From positions 1-48,468 of the forward strand of contig JAPKYS010000053.1 in the NCBI GenBank assembly GCA_026394195.1: a stretch of 48,468 nucleotides of DNA, written 5' to 3'. Below the pieces are notes generated by a model. It was not told the origin of the DNA. It was given only the letters and a program-made list of their open reading frames with translations, and ran no database searches. The DNA comes from a bacterium. Lineage in GTDB: Bacteria > Electryoneota > B3-LCP. Position 1 is the stretch's first letter. The number at the start of each line of letters is the position of its first letter. A program made the position numbers and the translations under genes. Below, piece by piece: positions 24,012 to 33,022 of the stretch.

Positions 24012-24491
24012 CTGAGACCATCCTTAATAAAAACTTGCTCATTAATCCGTTTATCCTCACACCCAAATTCACTCTTGGATGAAGTATTTTTTAAAATAGT
24101 TGATCTTGTTCCGGTAGATCCAGGAAGCTCAATTACCGATCAATGATGAATTTACTTGTTAGCCTGTCACTTTTCAAGAGAAATGCGGAGAGAATTGAGG
24201 GTTTAAGAGAATTAGGCGCTGAGGTGGGTAGTATTGTTGCTTTTTTTGCCGCCCTTGGGAGGTTTCCTGCCTGGACGATTAGCAGATCGATTTTGGGGTC
24301 ACGATGAGGCGATGGACTATTCACATGGCAGTTAACCAGATAACTTAACTTCCGTCGGGGTCAGGGGCGACCCCGACTATACCGCGCACGTAGGGGCACA
24401 GCATGCTGCACCCAGTAATGGAACGAGAATCATTTGTCAATATAATTAGTTAAAGACCATCTGAATAGTTTTGGGTCAACCACGAGCGGAC
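24012..24491. other. 480-base stretch without a supportable gene
   Basis: Contains a perfect 9-bp inverted repeat, GTCGGGGTC/GACCCCGAC (24354-24362 with 24369-24377), and next to it an imperfect palindrome around GCAGCATGCTGC-like sequence (24390-24413) beginning GTAGGGGC. Short open frames occur on both strands near 24133-24324 but have no recognisable product, no good ribosome-binding site and low-complexity translations. The repeats look like dispersed intergenic elements. Confidence 0.5.
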
Positions 24492-26336
24492 TCAGCGATG
24501 CAAGCGCTCATAAATGTCTTTGGCCAGGCTTGCGCTGATGCCTGGGGTTGCGGCGATATCGCTCTGTTCTGCCACCTTCAAATTCTTCACCGACCCGAAG
24601 CGCTTCATCAGAGTTTTCTTGCGGTTCGCGCCAACTCCAGGGATGGAATCCAGTTCACTGACGGTCATCCGTTTTTTCCGCAGGTTGCGATGGTAAGTCA
24701 CTGCGAAGCGATGCGCTTCATCGCGTACCTGGCAGAGCAGTTTCAGACTGGATGAATTCTTGGGAATGTTCTGGGGATCGGAATGACCGGGAAGGAAGAC
24801 CTCCTCTAACTTCTTTGCCAGACCTATGGCTGGGATGTTTTTCAATCCCAGGTCGCTTAAAATCGATATCTCTCGATTTAACTGCCCCTTCCCGCCGTCA
24901 ACCAGGATCAAGTCGGGCAGGGGCTGCTGCTCCTTCAAGCTGCGTTGATAGCGACGGCGGATCACTTCACCCATCATGGCGAAGTCGTCTGCGCCGCCGA
25001 CCGTTTTAATCTTAAAGCGTCGGTACTCACTGCGGGCGGGTTTGGCGTCTTTAAAACAAACCATCGAGGCAACGGCATCGCCACCCTGCAAATTGGAAAT
25101 ATCGAAAGCTTCGATGATACGCGGTGGTTTTTGCAGTAACAAGTCACGCTGCAACGACTTTAAGGCGTGATGAATGAAATCTTTCTTGCTCTTCTGCAAT
25201 TTGAGTTCGCCCAATAAGAGTTCGGCATTTTGGGTCACCAGCCGGACCAGTCTGGCTTTGTCGCCAATCTTCGGGGTTTCCAGCGCCACCCGCTTCTGTC
25301 GTTTTCCTCCAATCCACCTGGCGATCACTTCGACGTCTTCCACTTCGCAGGGAAGAAATATCTCCTCCGGGATGGATTCAGTCCGCTGGTAGTATTCCTT
25401 CAGAAAAGCTTCCAGCACCTCAGGCTGAGTTTTTTCGAAAATATGACTGAGATAGAAATGTGAGCGCCCGATAATCCGCCCGGCTCTAATCTGGAATACT
25501 ACCGCACACCCATCGTCATCTTCGGTCGCCAGCGAGATGACGTCACGGTCCGTCAGATCGACTGACTCCAACCCTCTGACAGCGCTTTGCTGCCTAAGAT
25601 TTTCGACCTGTTGCAATCGGTCTCGCCACTGCGCAGCTTCTTCGTAACGTTGTTCTTCGGAGGCGTTTGACATCTCGCCCTGCAGGTACGCCACCAATTC
25701 GGTATCGCGCCCATTGATCAGATTGACCAGCAATCTGACATTCCGTTTGTAAGCCTCCGACGATATTTTACCGGAACAGGCGCCGGCACACCTTCCGATA
25801 TGGTAGTTCAGGCAGGGACGGTATTTCCTGGAGTCGATCAGCTCAGCGGTAATGACGCGATTACAGTTACGGATTTTCAATACGCCCTTAAAGGTGCGCA
25901 GGAAGCGGCGCATGGGCTTGACGTCTGTATAGGGTCCGTAATATTTTGATCCGTCACGGGGAGTTTTTCTAACCAGAAATACGCGTGGAAACGTCTCGTT
26001 GGTGATTCTGAGGTAGGGGTAGCTTTTGTCGTCCCGAAGCTGGACGTTATAGCGCGGAGTGTTTTTCTTGACGAGATTGGCTTCAAGGACCAAGGCTTCG
26101 ATCTCGCTGCCGGTGATGATCACCTCCAGGTCCGCGATCGAATTCACCAGACGCTGATACTGATAACGCCCGTCTTCACCCTTATTAAAATAGGAGCGCA
26201 CCCGATTGCGCAGCACCTTGGCTTTGCCGATATAAATCACCTTGCCCCGCGGGTCCTTGAACAGGTACACTCCCGGCGATTTCGGCAGATTATCCAGCTT
26301 TTCAGCAAGCAAGCTTGATCCGGCAGCAGCGATCAT
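24492..26336 (-). CDS. uvrC: Excinuclease ABC subunit C (UvrC)
   Basis: 614 residues from the ATG at 26336 (E. coli UvrC is 610). Upstream in-frame codons would run through a hairpin, so I reject the longer start, although no good ribosome-binding site precedes this ATG. Domains in order: GIY-YIG nuclease (SPGVYLFKDPRGKVIYIGKA, about 18-100), Cys-rich region (CLNYHIGRCAGACSG), UVR domain (RYEEAAQWRDRLQQVENLRQ), RNase H-like 5' nuclease (EAFDISNLQGGDAVAS) and C-terminal helix-hairpin-helices (LDSIPGVGANRKKTLMKRFG). It makes the dual incisions in nucleotide excision repair together with UvrB. Confidence 0.96.
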   Translation of the reverse strand: MIAAAGSSLLAEKLDNLPKSPGVYLFKDPRGKVIYIGKAKVLRNRVRSYFNKGEDGRYQYQRLVNSIADLEVIITGSEIEALVLEANLVKKNTPRYNVQLRDDKSYPYLRITNETFPRVFLVRKTPRDGSKYYGPYTDVKPMRRFLRTFKGVLKIRNCNRVITAELIDSRKYRPCLNYHIGRCAGACSGKISSEAYKRNVRLLVNLINGRDTELVAYLQGEMSNASEEQRYEEAAQWRDRLQQVENLRQQSAVRGLESVDLTDRDVISLATEDDDGCAVVFQIRAGRIIGRSHFYLSHIFEKTQPEVLEAFLKEYYQRTESIPEEIFLPCEVEDVEVIARWIGGKRQKRVALETPKIGDKARLVRLVTQNAELLLGELKLQKSKKDFIHHALKSLQRDLLLQKPPRIIEAFDISNLQGGDAVASMVCFKDAKPARSEYRRFKIKTVGGADDFAMMGEVIRRRYQRSLKEQQPLPDLILVDGGKGQLNREISILSDLGLKNIPAIGLAKKLEEVFLPGHSDPQNIPKNSSSLKLLCQVRDEAHRFAVTYHRNLRKKRMTVSELDSIPGVGANRKKTLMKRFGSVKNLKVAEQSDIAATPGISASLAKDIYERLHR

Positions 26337-26377
26337 ACGGCGATATTTGAACTTTACCTTTTCAGTCTGACATAGAC

Positions 26378-26399
26378 AAGGGCACTTGGCTGTGCCCTT
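26378..26399 (-). terminator. Hairpin after the Cys/Met PLP enzyme gene
   Basis: Perfect 8-bp stem AAGGGCAC/GTGCCCTT with a 6-base loop, 32 bases after the stop at 26431. No T tract follows on the minus strand, so termination may be partial and uvrC may be read through. Confidence 0.5.
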
Positions 26400-26430
26400 T
26401 GAGCTTATCACATTTTATACGCATCGACGC

Positions 26431-27615
26431 TCAGATGTGTTTAAGTGCCTGCGACAAGTCCTCGATGATGTCGGTAACGTCTTCTATACCCACGGAAAGG
26501 CGGATCAGGTTGGGTTTTATCCCGTTAGCCAGCATCTCCTCGGGGGAATAGGAGCTGTGAGTGGTGGAAGCCGGGTGAACGATCAGGGTGTCGCAATCTC
26601 CCAGTGAAACCGCCAGGGTACAAAGCTCCACGTTATCCATAACACGCTTACCCTCTTCAATCCCACCCTTGATTTCAAAAGCGATCATGCCTCCGAAGTT
26701 GGTCATTTGGGATTTAGCCAGTTCATGTTGGGGATGGATGCGCAAGCCAGGGTACCAAACGCGCTCAATTTTCGGATGGAATGCCAGGAATTGTGCGACC
26801 CTCATGCCGTTCTCGCTGTGGCGATCCATCCGAACCGGCAGGGTCTTCAAGCCGCGCAGCAGCAACCAGGCATTGAAGGGGCTGATAATGCCGCCCAAGT
26901 CCTGCAGGTTTTGTTTGCGCATCTCGGTCATCAGTTCTTTGAAGCCGATGTTGATCCCCGCCACGGTATCTCCGTGACCGCCGATGTACTTGGTTGCAGA
27001 ATGAACCACCACATCGGCGCCCATGGTCAAGGGTTTCTGGTAGTATGGAGTGGCGAAAGTATTATCCACCACCAGCTTGATCCCTTTGCGGTGAGCGATC
27101 TCGGCACAGCCTCGAATGTCGATAATTTCGATGGTGGGATTGGCTGGTGTTTCGATGAATAGGAAGCGGGTCTTATCGTTGATGGCATCTTCGACTTTAT
27201 TCAGATCGGTTGCGTCAACTTCTGTGACACCGATGTTGAGGCGCGGCATCACTTTAATATAGAGTGCGTGTGTGCCTCCGTAGATTGTCCGTGACGAGAC
27301 GAAGTTCTCCCCGGATCGGCACAGTGTGAAGATGCAGGTGCTGATGGCAGCCATTCCCGATCCGAAGGCGATGGCTTCGTCGCCTTCTTCGAGGAATGCC
27401 ATTTCACGTTCCAGCGCCGCCTGAGTCGGGTTGGAGATGCGTGAATAGATATATCCCTCTGCCTTGCCGGAGAAAAGGTCGGTTCCGTGCTGGCTGTTTT
27501 TAAAAGCGAAGGTTGAGCTTTGATAGATCGGTACTGAGATAGCTCCCGTTTGAGGATCATGCCCGCCGCTGCCATGAACGGCAAGCGTAGCAAATCCCCA
27601 GGATTTCTTGACCAT
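26431..27615 (-). CDS. Cys/Met metabolism PLP-dependent enzyme (methionine gamma-lyase / cystathionine gamma-lyase-like)
   Basis: 394 residues, GAGAGG 7 bases before the ATG. Hallmarks of the trans-sulfuration family: SVPIYQSSTFAF, YSRISNPTQAALE, FGSGMAAIST, and the PLP lysine K209 in VVHSATKYIGGHGD. C-terminal HPASTTHSSYSPEE and IRLSVGIEDVTDII are typical of methionine gamma-lyases and cystathionine gamma-synthases/lyases. The position of the methionine gamma-lyase cysteine (YGCT) is Gly here (IYGGTHAL, residues 111-118), so strict methioninase activity is not assured. It could supply homocysteine or cysteine, or release thiols. Its promoter is at 27681-27709; no SAM riboswitch is visible in the roughly 60-base leader. 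Confidence 0.9.
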   Translation of the reverse strand: MVKKSWGFATLAVHGSGGHDPQTGAISVPIYQSSTFAFKNSQHGTDLFSGKAEGYIYSRISNPTQAALEREMAFLEEGDEAIAFGSGMAAISTCIFTLCRSGENFVSSRTIYGGTHALYIKVMPRLNIGVTEVDATDLNKVEDAINDKTRFLFIETPANPTIEIIDIRGCAEIAHRKGIKLVVDNTFATPYYQKPLTMGADVVVHSATKYIGGHGDTVAGINIGFKELMTEMRKQNLQDLGGIISPFNAWLLLRGLKTLPVRMDRHSENGMRVAQFLAFHPKIERVWYPGLRIHPQHELAKSQMTNFGGMIAFEIKGGIEEGKRVMDNVELCTLAVSLGDCDTLIVHPASTTHSSYSPEEMLANGIKPNLIRLSVGIEDVTDIIEDLSQALKHI

Positions 27616-27680
27616 GATAAACCTCTCAGGCGCGCAATGGCCTTGGTGACGTTCTTACGGATGATGCAGCTTTTGGTTAG

Positions 27681-27709
27681 AATATACGCAAAGCAGGTGA
27701 AAATTTCAA
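27681..27709 (-). promoter_or_regulatory. Promoter of the Cys/Met PLP enzyme gene
   Basis: Minus strand TTGAAA (27709-27704), 17-bp spacer, TATATT (27686-27681); start near 27675. Confidence 0.75.
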
Positions 27710-27730
27710 GGGAAAAGGTGAATAAAACCA

Positions 27731-27758
27731 CAAGGGCGAACCCGGAGGTTCGCCCTTG
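27731..27758 (-). terminator. Terminator of the C25 protease gene
   Basis: Perfect 12-bp stem (27731-27742 with 27747-27758) and 4-base loop, followed by TGGTTTTATT on the minus strand, 60 bases after the protease stop. Confidence 0.88.
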
Positions 27759-27818
27759 CATTTTAACACCTTTCATGCCGCGCAAAGTCGCGCAGCACTT
27801 TGCGGAAAAGTAGCAGTG

Positions 27819-30800
27819 CTACTTCATTAGCACCATCTTGTGGATGGCAGTGAAGGAACCGGCTTCGATGCGGTACAGGTAGATACCGGACGCCAATCCG
27901 GTGGCATCGAAGGTCACGTTGTGTATACCGGCGTCACGCATTCCGTTCACCAGAGTCGCCACTTCGCGGCCCATCACGTCGAAGATGGTCAGCGTGACTT
28001 GCGCTGCTTCTGGCAAACCGAAGCTGATCGTGGTCAACGGGTTGAACGGGTTGGGGTAGTTTTGTCCCAGACTGAACACCTGCGGTACTTCCACTTCATC
28101 TGCCGTGGCGAATTCGTAGAAGAGATCGCCGGTTACGTACGACTCAGAGATCCAGGGATTGCCGTCCGCCACCGTCGACTTGGTGATGGTGAAGAAGCTG
28201 CTGTCGGCGATGGTGCTGGGGTAGGTGCCCACATAGGAGATGAAGTACAGTGTCCCTGAGGAGACCGACCCGGCAATGGTCTGGGTGAAGACACGGCTGG
28301 GGTTCGCTCCGCCCGGCAGCGTCCGTGTGATCGGTCCGAAGACCTGCGTATAGATATTGGCTTGGTCGCGCACCTTGTTCCAGAGCGATACAGTCCCCGG
28401 TGTCGTTCCCAAATTATGCACGTTGCAATTATAGGGGAAACTGCCGCCGTTGGCGGGAATCACTACCGGTGGGCTGACCGGGCTGGTGCTGACGTCCCAA
28501 TTAGAGGTGCCGGCAGCCGGGGTAGTGTACGTTACAGTCCGCCCAGCCTGCACTGGCCAGGCATGCGTTTCCCAACTGTTGTTGAATCCATACTGGATAC
28601 CCACCGTTTGAGTCTGATTTTCGATACCAAAGGTACCGGTAACGATATCCGATACTCTCTTGTGCTGAATCAGGATCGGACCATCGCTGGTTGATGTCGG
28701 ATAGTAGGCCGGATCATAGAGAATGATCTGGAAGGTTTCGCGCGAGGTGGCTACGCCGTAATGGGTGCTGCTATCCCATTCTACCACGAAGAGATGTTGC
28801 TGGTTTGAGAACCAGGTGCAAATCTGGGTTCCACCCGCTCCGGCATTCAGGTCATGCCAGAAACCGGCAACCATGTTGGGAGGACCATCTGCATTGGGAA
28901 TTGCGGATGCCGAATAATCGGTGCTTGTCGTAGTTCCCATTGCCAGCCAGCCATTGGTGCAAACCGAGATGTTGGTAAAGTTGTTGCCGTAGTATCGGAA
29001 GGTAAAGGGTAGAGTAGCCTGAACGGTCTGGTCGTCACTGGTTAGCGCCAGCACAGTACCGGAACCTCCATGCTGCGGAGCGATTTCAACCCAGCTGTAG
29101 GGGTGACTTTGACCGCCGTCATTGTTATCCCAGGCAAGGTAACCGTAGCTGTCGGGACCGGAGGGCATATTACGCACGTCGCCTACGATCAGATTGAAGA
29201 TCGAAGTGGTCGTGTAACCACCGGTAGCCGTGATGTTCATGGTAAAGCGCACGAGGGTGCCGCTGGGGACGTTACTTGCCGCAGCGACGGTGTAATTGCG
29301 CTGAACCGAGGCGCCCGGATTGATGTCGCCGTAAGTCGCCGGGCTGCCGGTGATGGTGACCAGTGGATCGTTCGAGGTCATGGCAGCGGAAGTGCCCTGA
29401 GCGATGCTGTGTCCCGTATTTTCCAAGGCTATCTGGAAGGTTGCGGTTTCACCGGGATCGAGAGCACCGTTGTTATTGCCGGGAGCGGGATCGAGAATCC
29501 GCAGGGTATCGAAAGCTACAACGGGGGCATTCACCAGCAGACTGAAGGGGCTCTGCCAGGAACTGGTCCCCGACGTGGCAGTCAACGTGAATGTGACTGC
29601 GTGTTGATCCGGCGCTGCTACGGCCGCTTGTACACGGAAGCCATCAGCAACGCGGACGGAATCATTGGCGTTGATATTGCCGTATGCCTGCGTACCATCG
29701 ATAACCGTAATCAACGGATCTGCCGTAGAAATGGTAGCATTCACCGCTGGAGCCGGCTGTACGCCTACGTTCTTCAATTCAATGGACAGATCGGTAGTTT
29801 CACCGAAGTCCCACTGACCATTGTTGTTGCCGACCTGGGAGTCGTTGATGTCGCAATCGTTGAAGACTACGTACGGTCCCGATGGCGGGATGATCGAGAT
29901 ATCCTGTTGGTAGGTGAGGTAGTTGTGAGCGGAAACGGAGATCTTCAACAGACCCGGAATCTGCGGACCGGGCGTGAACTGCAGCGTAATGCTGCCCGAT
30001 GCGCCGGTTACGCCCGAAGCGTACACTTCAGCATTCTGCGCGCAGACCAGGGCGCCTTGGAAGCCCGTCGAAACCGTCAGTGTACTGGTGCCGATCAGCA
30101 TGGCGGTCGGGTGGGTCACTGTCAGGGTCTGCATGGTGTTGGTCCAGGTGTCGATGCAGGCGTCTCCCAGCCACAGATAAGTGCGGATGTTGGATTCACC
30201 CAACGTGCCGTGCAACTGGTAGACCGTGATGTTGGCGTAGTTGGATGCGTATCCGATGTGGTTGATGCCATTGTTGTAGATCGCCTTGTAGAATTCCTTG
30301 TCGTAATCGTGGTTGGGGATCGTGTACGACGGAATAATGGCGCTGTGGATCGCCACAGCGGCGACCGGGGATTTCATGAAGGATTCTGCCAGGCAGTTAC
30401 CGTTATAGCCCGGGAAGTCCATGTTGTCGCAGCAGACGTCGAAGTGCACGAACAGGCGGTTGGTGTTGGTCAACTGGGCAATGTTCGTAGCGGTGAAACT
30501 GCCTGAGGGACCCCATTGCCACCATTCTGTGGCGGAACCGTGCCCGCGATAGTTCAGGATACCTGAACTGTTCGTATTCAGATAGTTTACAACGTCTGCA
30601 TTGGTCGCGCCCGCGCCGCCGTATGCTGTCCCGAAAATAGGGTTCTGGATGGCGTAGTTAAAGGTGCGAATCTGCTCTTTGCAGAGAGTATACTTTTGCG
30701 GGTACTCTTCCTGGTGAGCGACCAGCAATGTATGGGCAGCCCAGTTAGAAACTTCGGGAGCGGTGAGGTAGCTCATCGTCTTGTTCATCTGGAGTGTCAA

Positions 30801-31883
30801 TTCAGCCGGTGTGTCATAGATGATACGACCGATGGCTAAATCCGCCAGGTAATCATTAGCGCCGTCCATCATGGTGTACCACGAATCCGAGTAGCTGTCC
30901 ACCCAGTAGTACATGGGGACGTCGACGGCTCCGGGACCACCGGAGTAGTAAGCGTCACCGACTATGAGGACGTACTCGAGACCGAACTGATTGTACAGGG
31001 TGGTAATGTAAGCCTTGATTTCTTCGGCTGTGGAGAAACCGGTTCCGAGGGCACGGACTTCAGTCTCATAGCCTTGCGCATTGCGGAAGTTGGCAAAAGC
31101 CGTGACGTAAGGTAATGCAGGGGTGGTCGTCACGATCAGGTATTTGGTGCCCGGGTCATCGGTCATACCGTTATTCAGCGGCAGACCCATTTGATCGAAG
31201 TTGACAACAGCGCTGCGATACAGGTTCTGGAATTCCAGGTTGATGGGGGCGCGGTGCTGCGTGAATTCGTGGACGGGATTGTAGCCGAAGTATTCCACCC
31301 GCACCCGAATTTTTGTGGCGACTGTCAACTGATTCGTGGCAGGGTTGTAGGTCATCGGACGAACTTCAAGCCGGGTCAAACGCACGTCCCGCCAGATCTG
31401 CGGTAGGTCAACCACGGCGCTTTCGCCGGGATAATTCACATTTTGGGTGTAAAAGTTCGAATTGATCACGAAAGGTGGCGCAGCTTCGCCGTCTTTCAGC
31501 GGTTCTTGTGCTGGCCATACGTGAAATCCTGTCAGGGTTTTCGTTGCCAAAACCTCGACTGAAACCCGCAGATCACTACGGTCCGGGATTCCAATCAGCT
31601 TGGTTACGATAGGTAATTGAGGTTTTCCGACCTCTTGAGTCATGGCAAAATCGCCGAAACTCAGTTGTTGATAGAGTGTTCCAGCCTCGCGGACTTCTTC
31701 GGAGTAGAAGCCGGGAACGGTAATGTCCAATACCGTTGCTGAGGGAGTGTGCGATACTAATGCCACCGTCGGTGTGCTGGGAATCGCGCTGTCCGTCGCG
31801 ATCCACTCTGCTCCCGCAGTTGCGAAACAGAGAAGTACTCCCAGCAAGCTGATCCGAAAAGCAGCCCTAATGTTCATCTGCAT
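27819..31883 (-). CDS. Secreted gingipain-type C25 cysteine protease with T9SS sorting domain
   Basis: 1354 residues from the ATG at 31883 (GAGGAGG upstream; signal peptide MQMNIRAAFRISLLGVLLCF). A C25 propeptide-like region (about 40-230) precedes the catalytic domain (about 250-600): GTKYLIVTTTPALPYV, LEYVLIVGDAYY, DLAIGRI, catalytic H448 in NYRGHGSATEW, and a cysteine pair C484/C485 in VHFDVCCDN, of which the second aligns with the gingipain DVACVNG cysteine. Beta-sandwich repeats follow (ESA-like VVFNDCDINDSQVGNNNGQW, about 680-930), then a propeller/lectin-like stretch, then the domain shared with other exoproteins (PPVVIPANGGSFPYN), then T9SS type A (NYPNPFNPLTTISFGLPE to IHKMVLMK). Gingipains are T9SS cargo; the type IX sortase PorU is also C25, but this architecture looks like cargo. 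Confidence 0.92.
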   Translation of the reverse strand: MQMNIRAAFRISLLGVLLCFATAGAEWIATDSAIPSTPTVALVSHTPSATVLDITVPGFYSEEVREAGTLYQQLSFGDFAMTQEVGKPQLPIVTKLIGIPDRSDLRVSVEVLATKTLTGFHVWPAQEPLKDGEAAPPFVINSNFYTQNVNYPGESAVVDLPQIWRDVRLTRLEVRPMTYNPATNQLTVATKIRVRVEYFGYNPVHEFTQHRAPINLEFQNLYRSAVVNFDQMGLPLNNGMTDDPGTKYLIVTTTPALPYVTAFANFRNAQGYETEVRALGTGFSTAEEIKAYITTLYNQFGLEYVLIVGDAYYSGGPGAVDVPMYYWVDSYSDSWYTMMDGANDYLADLAIGRIIYDTPAELTLQMNKTMSYLTAPEVSNWAAHTLLVAHQEEYPQKYTLCKEQIRTFNYAIQNPIFGTAYGGAGATNADVVNYLNTNSSGILNYRGHGSATEWWQWGPSGSFTATNIAQLTNTNRLFVHFDVCCDNMDFPGYNGNCLAESFMKSPVAAVAIHSAIIPSYTIPNHDYDKEFYKAIYNNGINHIGYASNYANITVYQLHGTLGESNIRTYLWLGDACIDTWTNTMQTLTVTHPTAMLIGTSTLTVSTGFQGALVCAQNAEVYASGVTGASGSITLQFTPGPQIPGLLKISVSAHNYLTYQQDISIIPPSGPYVVFNDCDINDSQVGNNNGQWDFGETTDLSIELKNVGVQPAPAVNATISTADPLITVIDGTQAYGNINANDSVRVADGFRVQAAVAAPDQHAVTFTLTATSGTSSWQSPFSLLVNAPVVAFDTLRILDPAPGNNNGALDPGETATFQIALENTGHSIAQGTSAAMTSNDPLVTITGSPATYGDINPGASVQRNYTVAAASNVPSGTLVRFTMNITATGGYTTTSIFNLIVGDVRNMPSGPDSYGYLAWDNNDGGQSHPYSWVEIAPQHGGSGTVLALTSDDQTVQATLPFTFRYYGNNFTNISVCTNGWLAMGTTTSTDYSASAIPNADGPPNMVAGFWHDLNAGAGGTQICTWFSNQQHLFVVEWDSSTHYGVATSRETFQIILYDPAYYPTSTSDGPILIQHKRVSDIVTGTFGIENQTQTVGIQYGFNNSWETHAWPVQAGRTVTYTTPAAGTSNWDVSTSPVSPPVVIPANGGSFPYNCNVHNLGTTPGTVSLWNKVRDQANIYTQVFGPITRTLPGGANPSRVFTQTIAGSVSSGTLYFISYVGTYPSTIADSSFFTITKSTVADGNPWISESYVTGDLFYEFATADEVEVPQVFSLGQNYPNPFNPLTTISFGLPEAAQVTLTIFDVMGREVATLVNGMRDAGIHNVTFDATGLASGIYLYRIEAGSFTAIHKMVLMK

Positions 31884-32010
31884 CTGATTCCTCCTCGATG
31901 TGGTGTTGCTGTATTTACTGATCATTGGTGATCGATTCCCAGTAACCAAATAGATTTGCCCGTGAAGAAATTCGCAATCGAACCTGTGCTTATTTTTCAA
32001 GGCACTCTAT

Positions 32011-32039
32011 AAGATACACAATTTTTCAGCCGATGTCAA
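32011..32039 (-). promoter_or_regulatory. Promoter of the C25 protease gene
   Basis: Minus strand TTGACA (32039-32034), 17-bp spacer, TATCTT (32016-32011); leader of about 120 bases. Confidence 0.75.
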
Positions 32040-32041
32040 GA

Positions 32042-32081
32042 GGCGCGGCAAAAGAAGTTGTCTTTTTTTCTTTGTGCCGCC
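32042..32081 (-). terminator. Possible terminator hairpin after ssb
   Basis: Stem of about 13 bp with two bulges (GGCGCGGCA-AAAGAA side at 32042-32056, partner 32068-32081) 23 bases after the ssb stop. There is no T tract after it on the minus strand; the promoter of the next gene begins at once. Confidence 0.4.
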
Positions 32082-32103
32082 TCCATGATTCGGTCGGTTG
32101 TTC

Positions 32104-32538
32104 TTAGAACGGCACGTCCTCGCCGTCAGCGCTGCCGATCGCTTCAGGGGGTTCAGGCGGTGGTGGAACCGGTTCCCGACGTGCTCCGGTGCGAGCGCCC
32201 TCCGGCGGAGCATCCAGAGGAACGAAATGTTCCAGGACGACCTCAGTCATGTAGTGTTTTTGTCCATCCTTATCATCCCAACTGCGATGCGTCAGGCGTC
32301 CTTCGACATAAACTCTCGATCCCTTCTTCATGTACGAGGCGATGAACTCTGCCTGATTTCCCCAGGCGACAATATTGTGCCATTGTGTCTCTTCCTGGAA
32401 CTCGCCGCTTTTATCCTTATAGCGCCGATTGGTTGCCAGCGTAAACGTGGTAACCTGCGTCCCGGATGCAGTCGCCTTCAGCTCCGGATCCCGCCCCAGG
32501 TTCCCAATCAACATAACCTTGTTTAGAGAACGTGCCAT
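32104..32538 (-). CDS. ssb: Single-stranded DNA-binding protein
   Basis: 144 residues with an AGGAGG site before the ATG. The OB fold starts SLNKVMLIGNLGRDPELKAT and includes ETQWHNIVAWGNQAEFIASY and KKGSRVYVEGRLTHRSW. A Pro-rich linker (about 110-130) leads to the acidic tip DGEDVPF, the partner-binding tail equivalent to DDDIPF. It binds ssDNA as a tetramer in replication and repair. Last gene of an apparent nnr-vanZ-ssb group. Confidence 0.96.
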   Translation of the reverse strand: MARSLNKVMLIGNLGRDPELKATASGTQVTTFTLATNRRYKDKSGEFQEETQWHNIVAWGNQAEFIASYMKKGSRVYVEGRLTHRSWDDKDGQKHYMTEVVLEHFVPLDAPPEGARTGARREPVPPPPEPPEAIGSADGEDVPF

Positions 32539-32590
32539 GGTAAAGCCTCCTGAAACAATTCCTCTGATTTATTTTCCATTCACAATTGGT

Positions 32591-33022
32591 TTAATGAACC
32601 TTGATTCCGCTTGATTTTGCATCCACATTACGCCTGATGCTTCGATAGAATATCCATAACCCGATGGCTACGCCGATACCGTCCGCCATGACGTCGTAAA
32701 CCGACGCAAACCTGCCCGGTACGAAGTACTGATGAAATTCATCCGAGGCGGCGTATAAAACGCCCAAAAGAATTGTCATGATCACAAATGATCGATAAAG
32801 GAAGCGAACTCCCGAAAAATAAATTGCCCGAGCTGTCAGATACCCCAGGATGCCGAACTCAATGATGTGCGCCACCTTGTCCCAGGAAATATACTTGCTC
32901 TGGGGAATAAATGTCTTGTGAAAAGACGACATGACAAATATAGCGGTTAACCAGATCAGCAGCGGCGCCCAGAGACGAAGCGGAGCCAGCCGCGGCAGTT
33001 GATTGTCTTTGGGTAACTGCAT
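32591..33022 (-). CDS. VanZ-like family membrane protein
   Basis: 143 residues from the ATG at 33022, which overlaps the nnr stop by one base (TGATG), a sign of translational coupling. Four hydrophobic segments are visible: LLIWLTAIFVMSS, AHIIEFGILGYLTARAIYF, FVIMTILLGVLYAAS and DVMADGIGVAIGLWIFY. Family motifs: WDKVAHIIEFGILGYL and SDEFHQYFVPGRFASVYDVM. VanZ-like proteins are small inner-membrane proteins; VanZ itself gives low-level teicoplanin resistance, but for chromosomal homologues such as this one the role is unknown. Confidence 0.88.
   Translation of the reverse strand: MQLPKDNQLPRLAPLRLWAPLLIWLTAIFVMSSFHKTFIPQSKYISWDKVAHIIEFGILGYLTARAIYFSGVRFLYRSFVIMTILLGVLYAASDEFHQYFVPGRFASVYDVMADGIGVAIGLWIFYRSIRRNVDAKSSGIKVH

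Noticed and set aside
24133..24324. Short open frames on both strands in the 24 kb gap
   Set aside because: No ribosome-binding site, no recognisable motif and no coding-like neighbours; both strands are open by chance.
26337..26411. Longer uvrC start
   Set aside because: It would run through the hairpin at 26378-26399 and encode a Cys/Lys-rich extension absent from UvrC proteins.
27616..27680. SAM riboswitch or T-box ahead of the Cys/Met PLP enzyme
   Set aside because: Only about 60 bases of leader remain after the promoter and no matching structure is present.
29070..30506. Long plus-strand open frame of 478 codons
   Set aside because: It is antisense to the C25 protease gene; its translation is valine/arginine-rich with no family features. 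Similar antisense frames at 7891-8358, 8485-9297 and 9376-10080 were rejected for the same reason.
27819..31883. C25 protein as the type IX sortase PorU
   Set aside because: It has the cargo layout (propeptide, catalytic domain, Ig-like repeats, shared domain, full sorting domain) and sits with no T9SS machinery genes.
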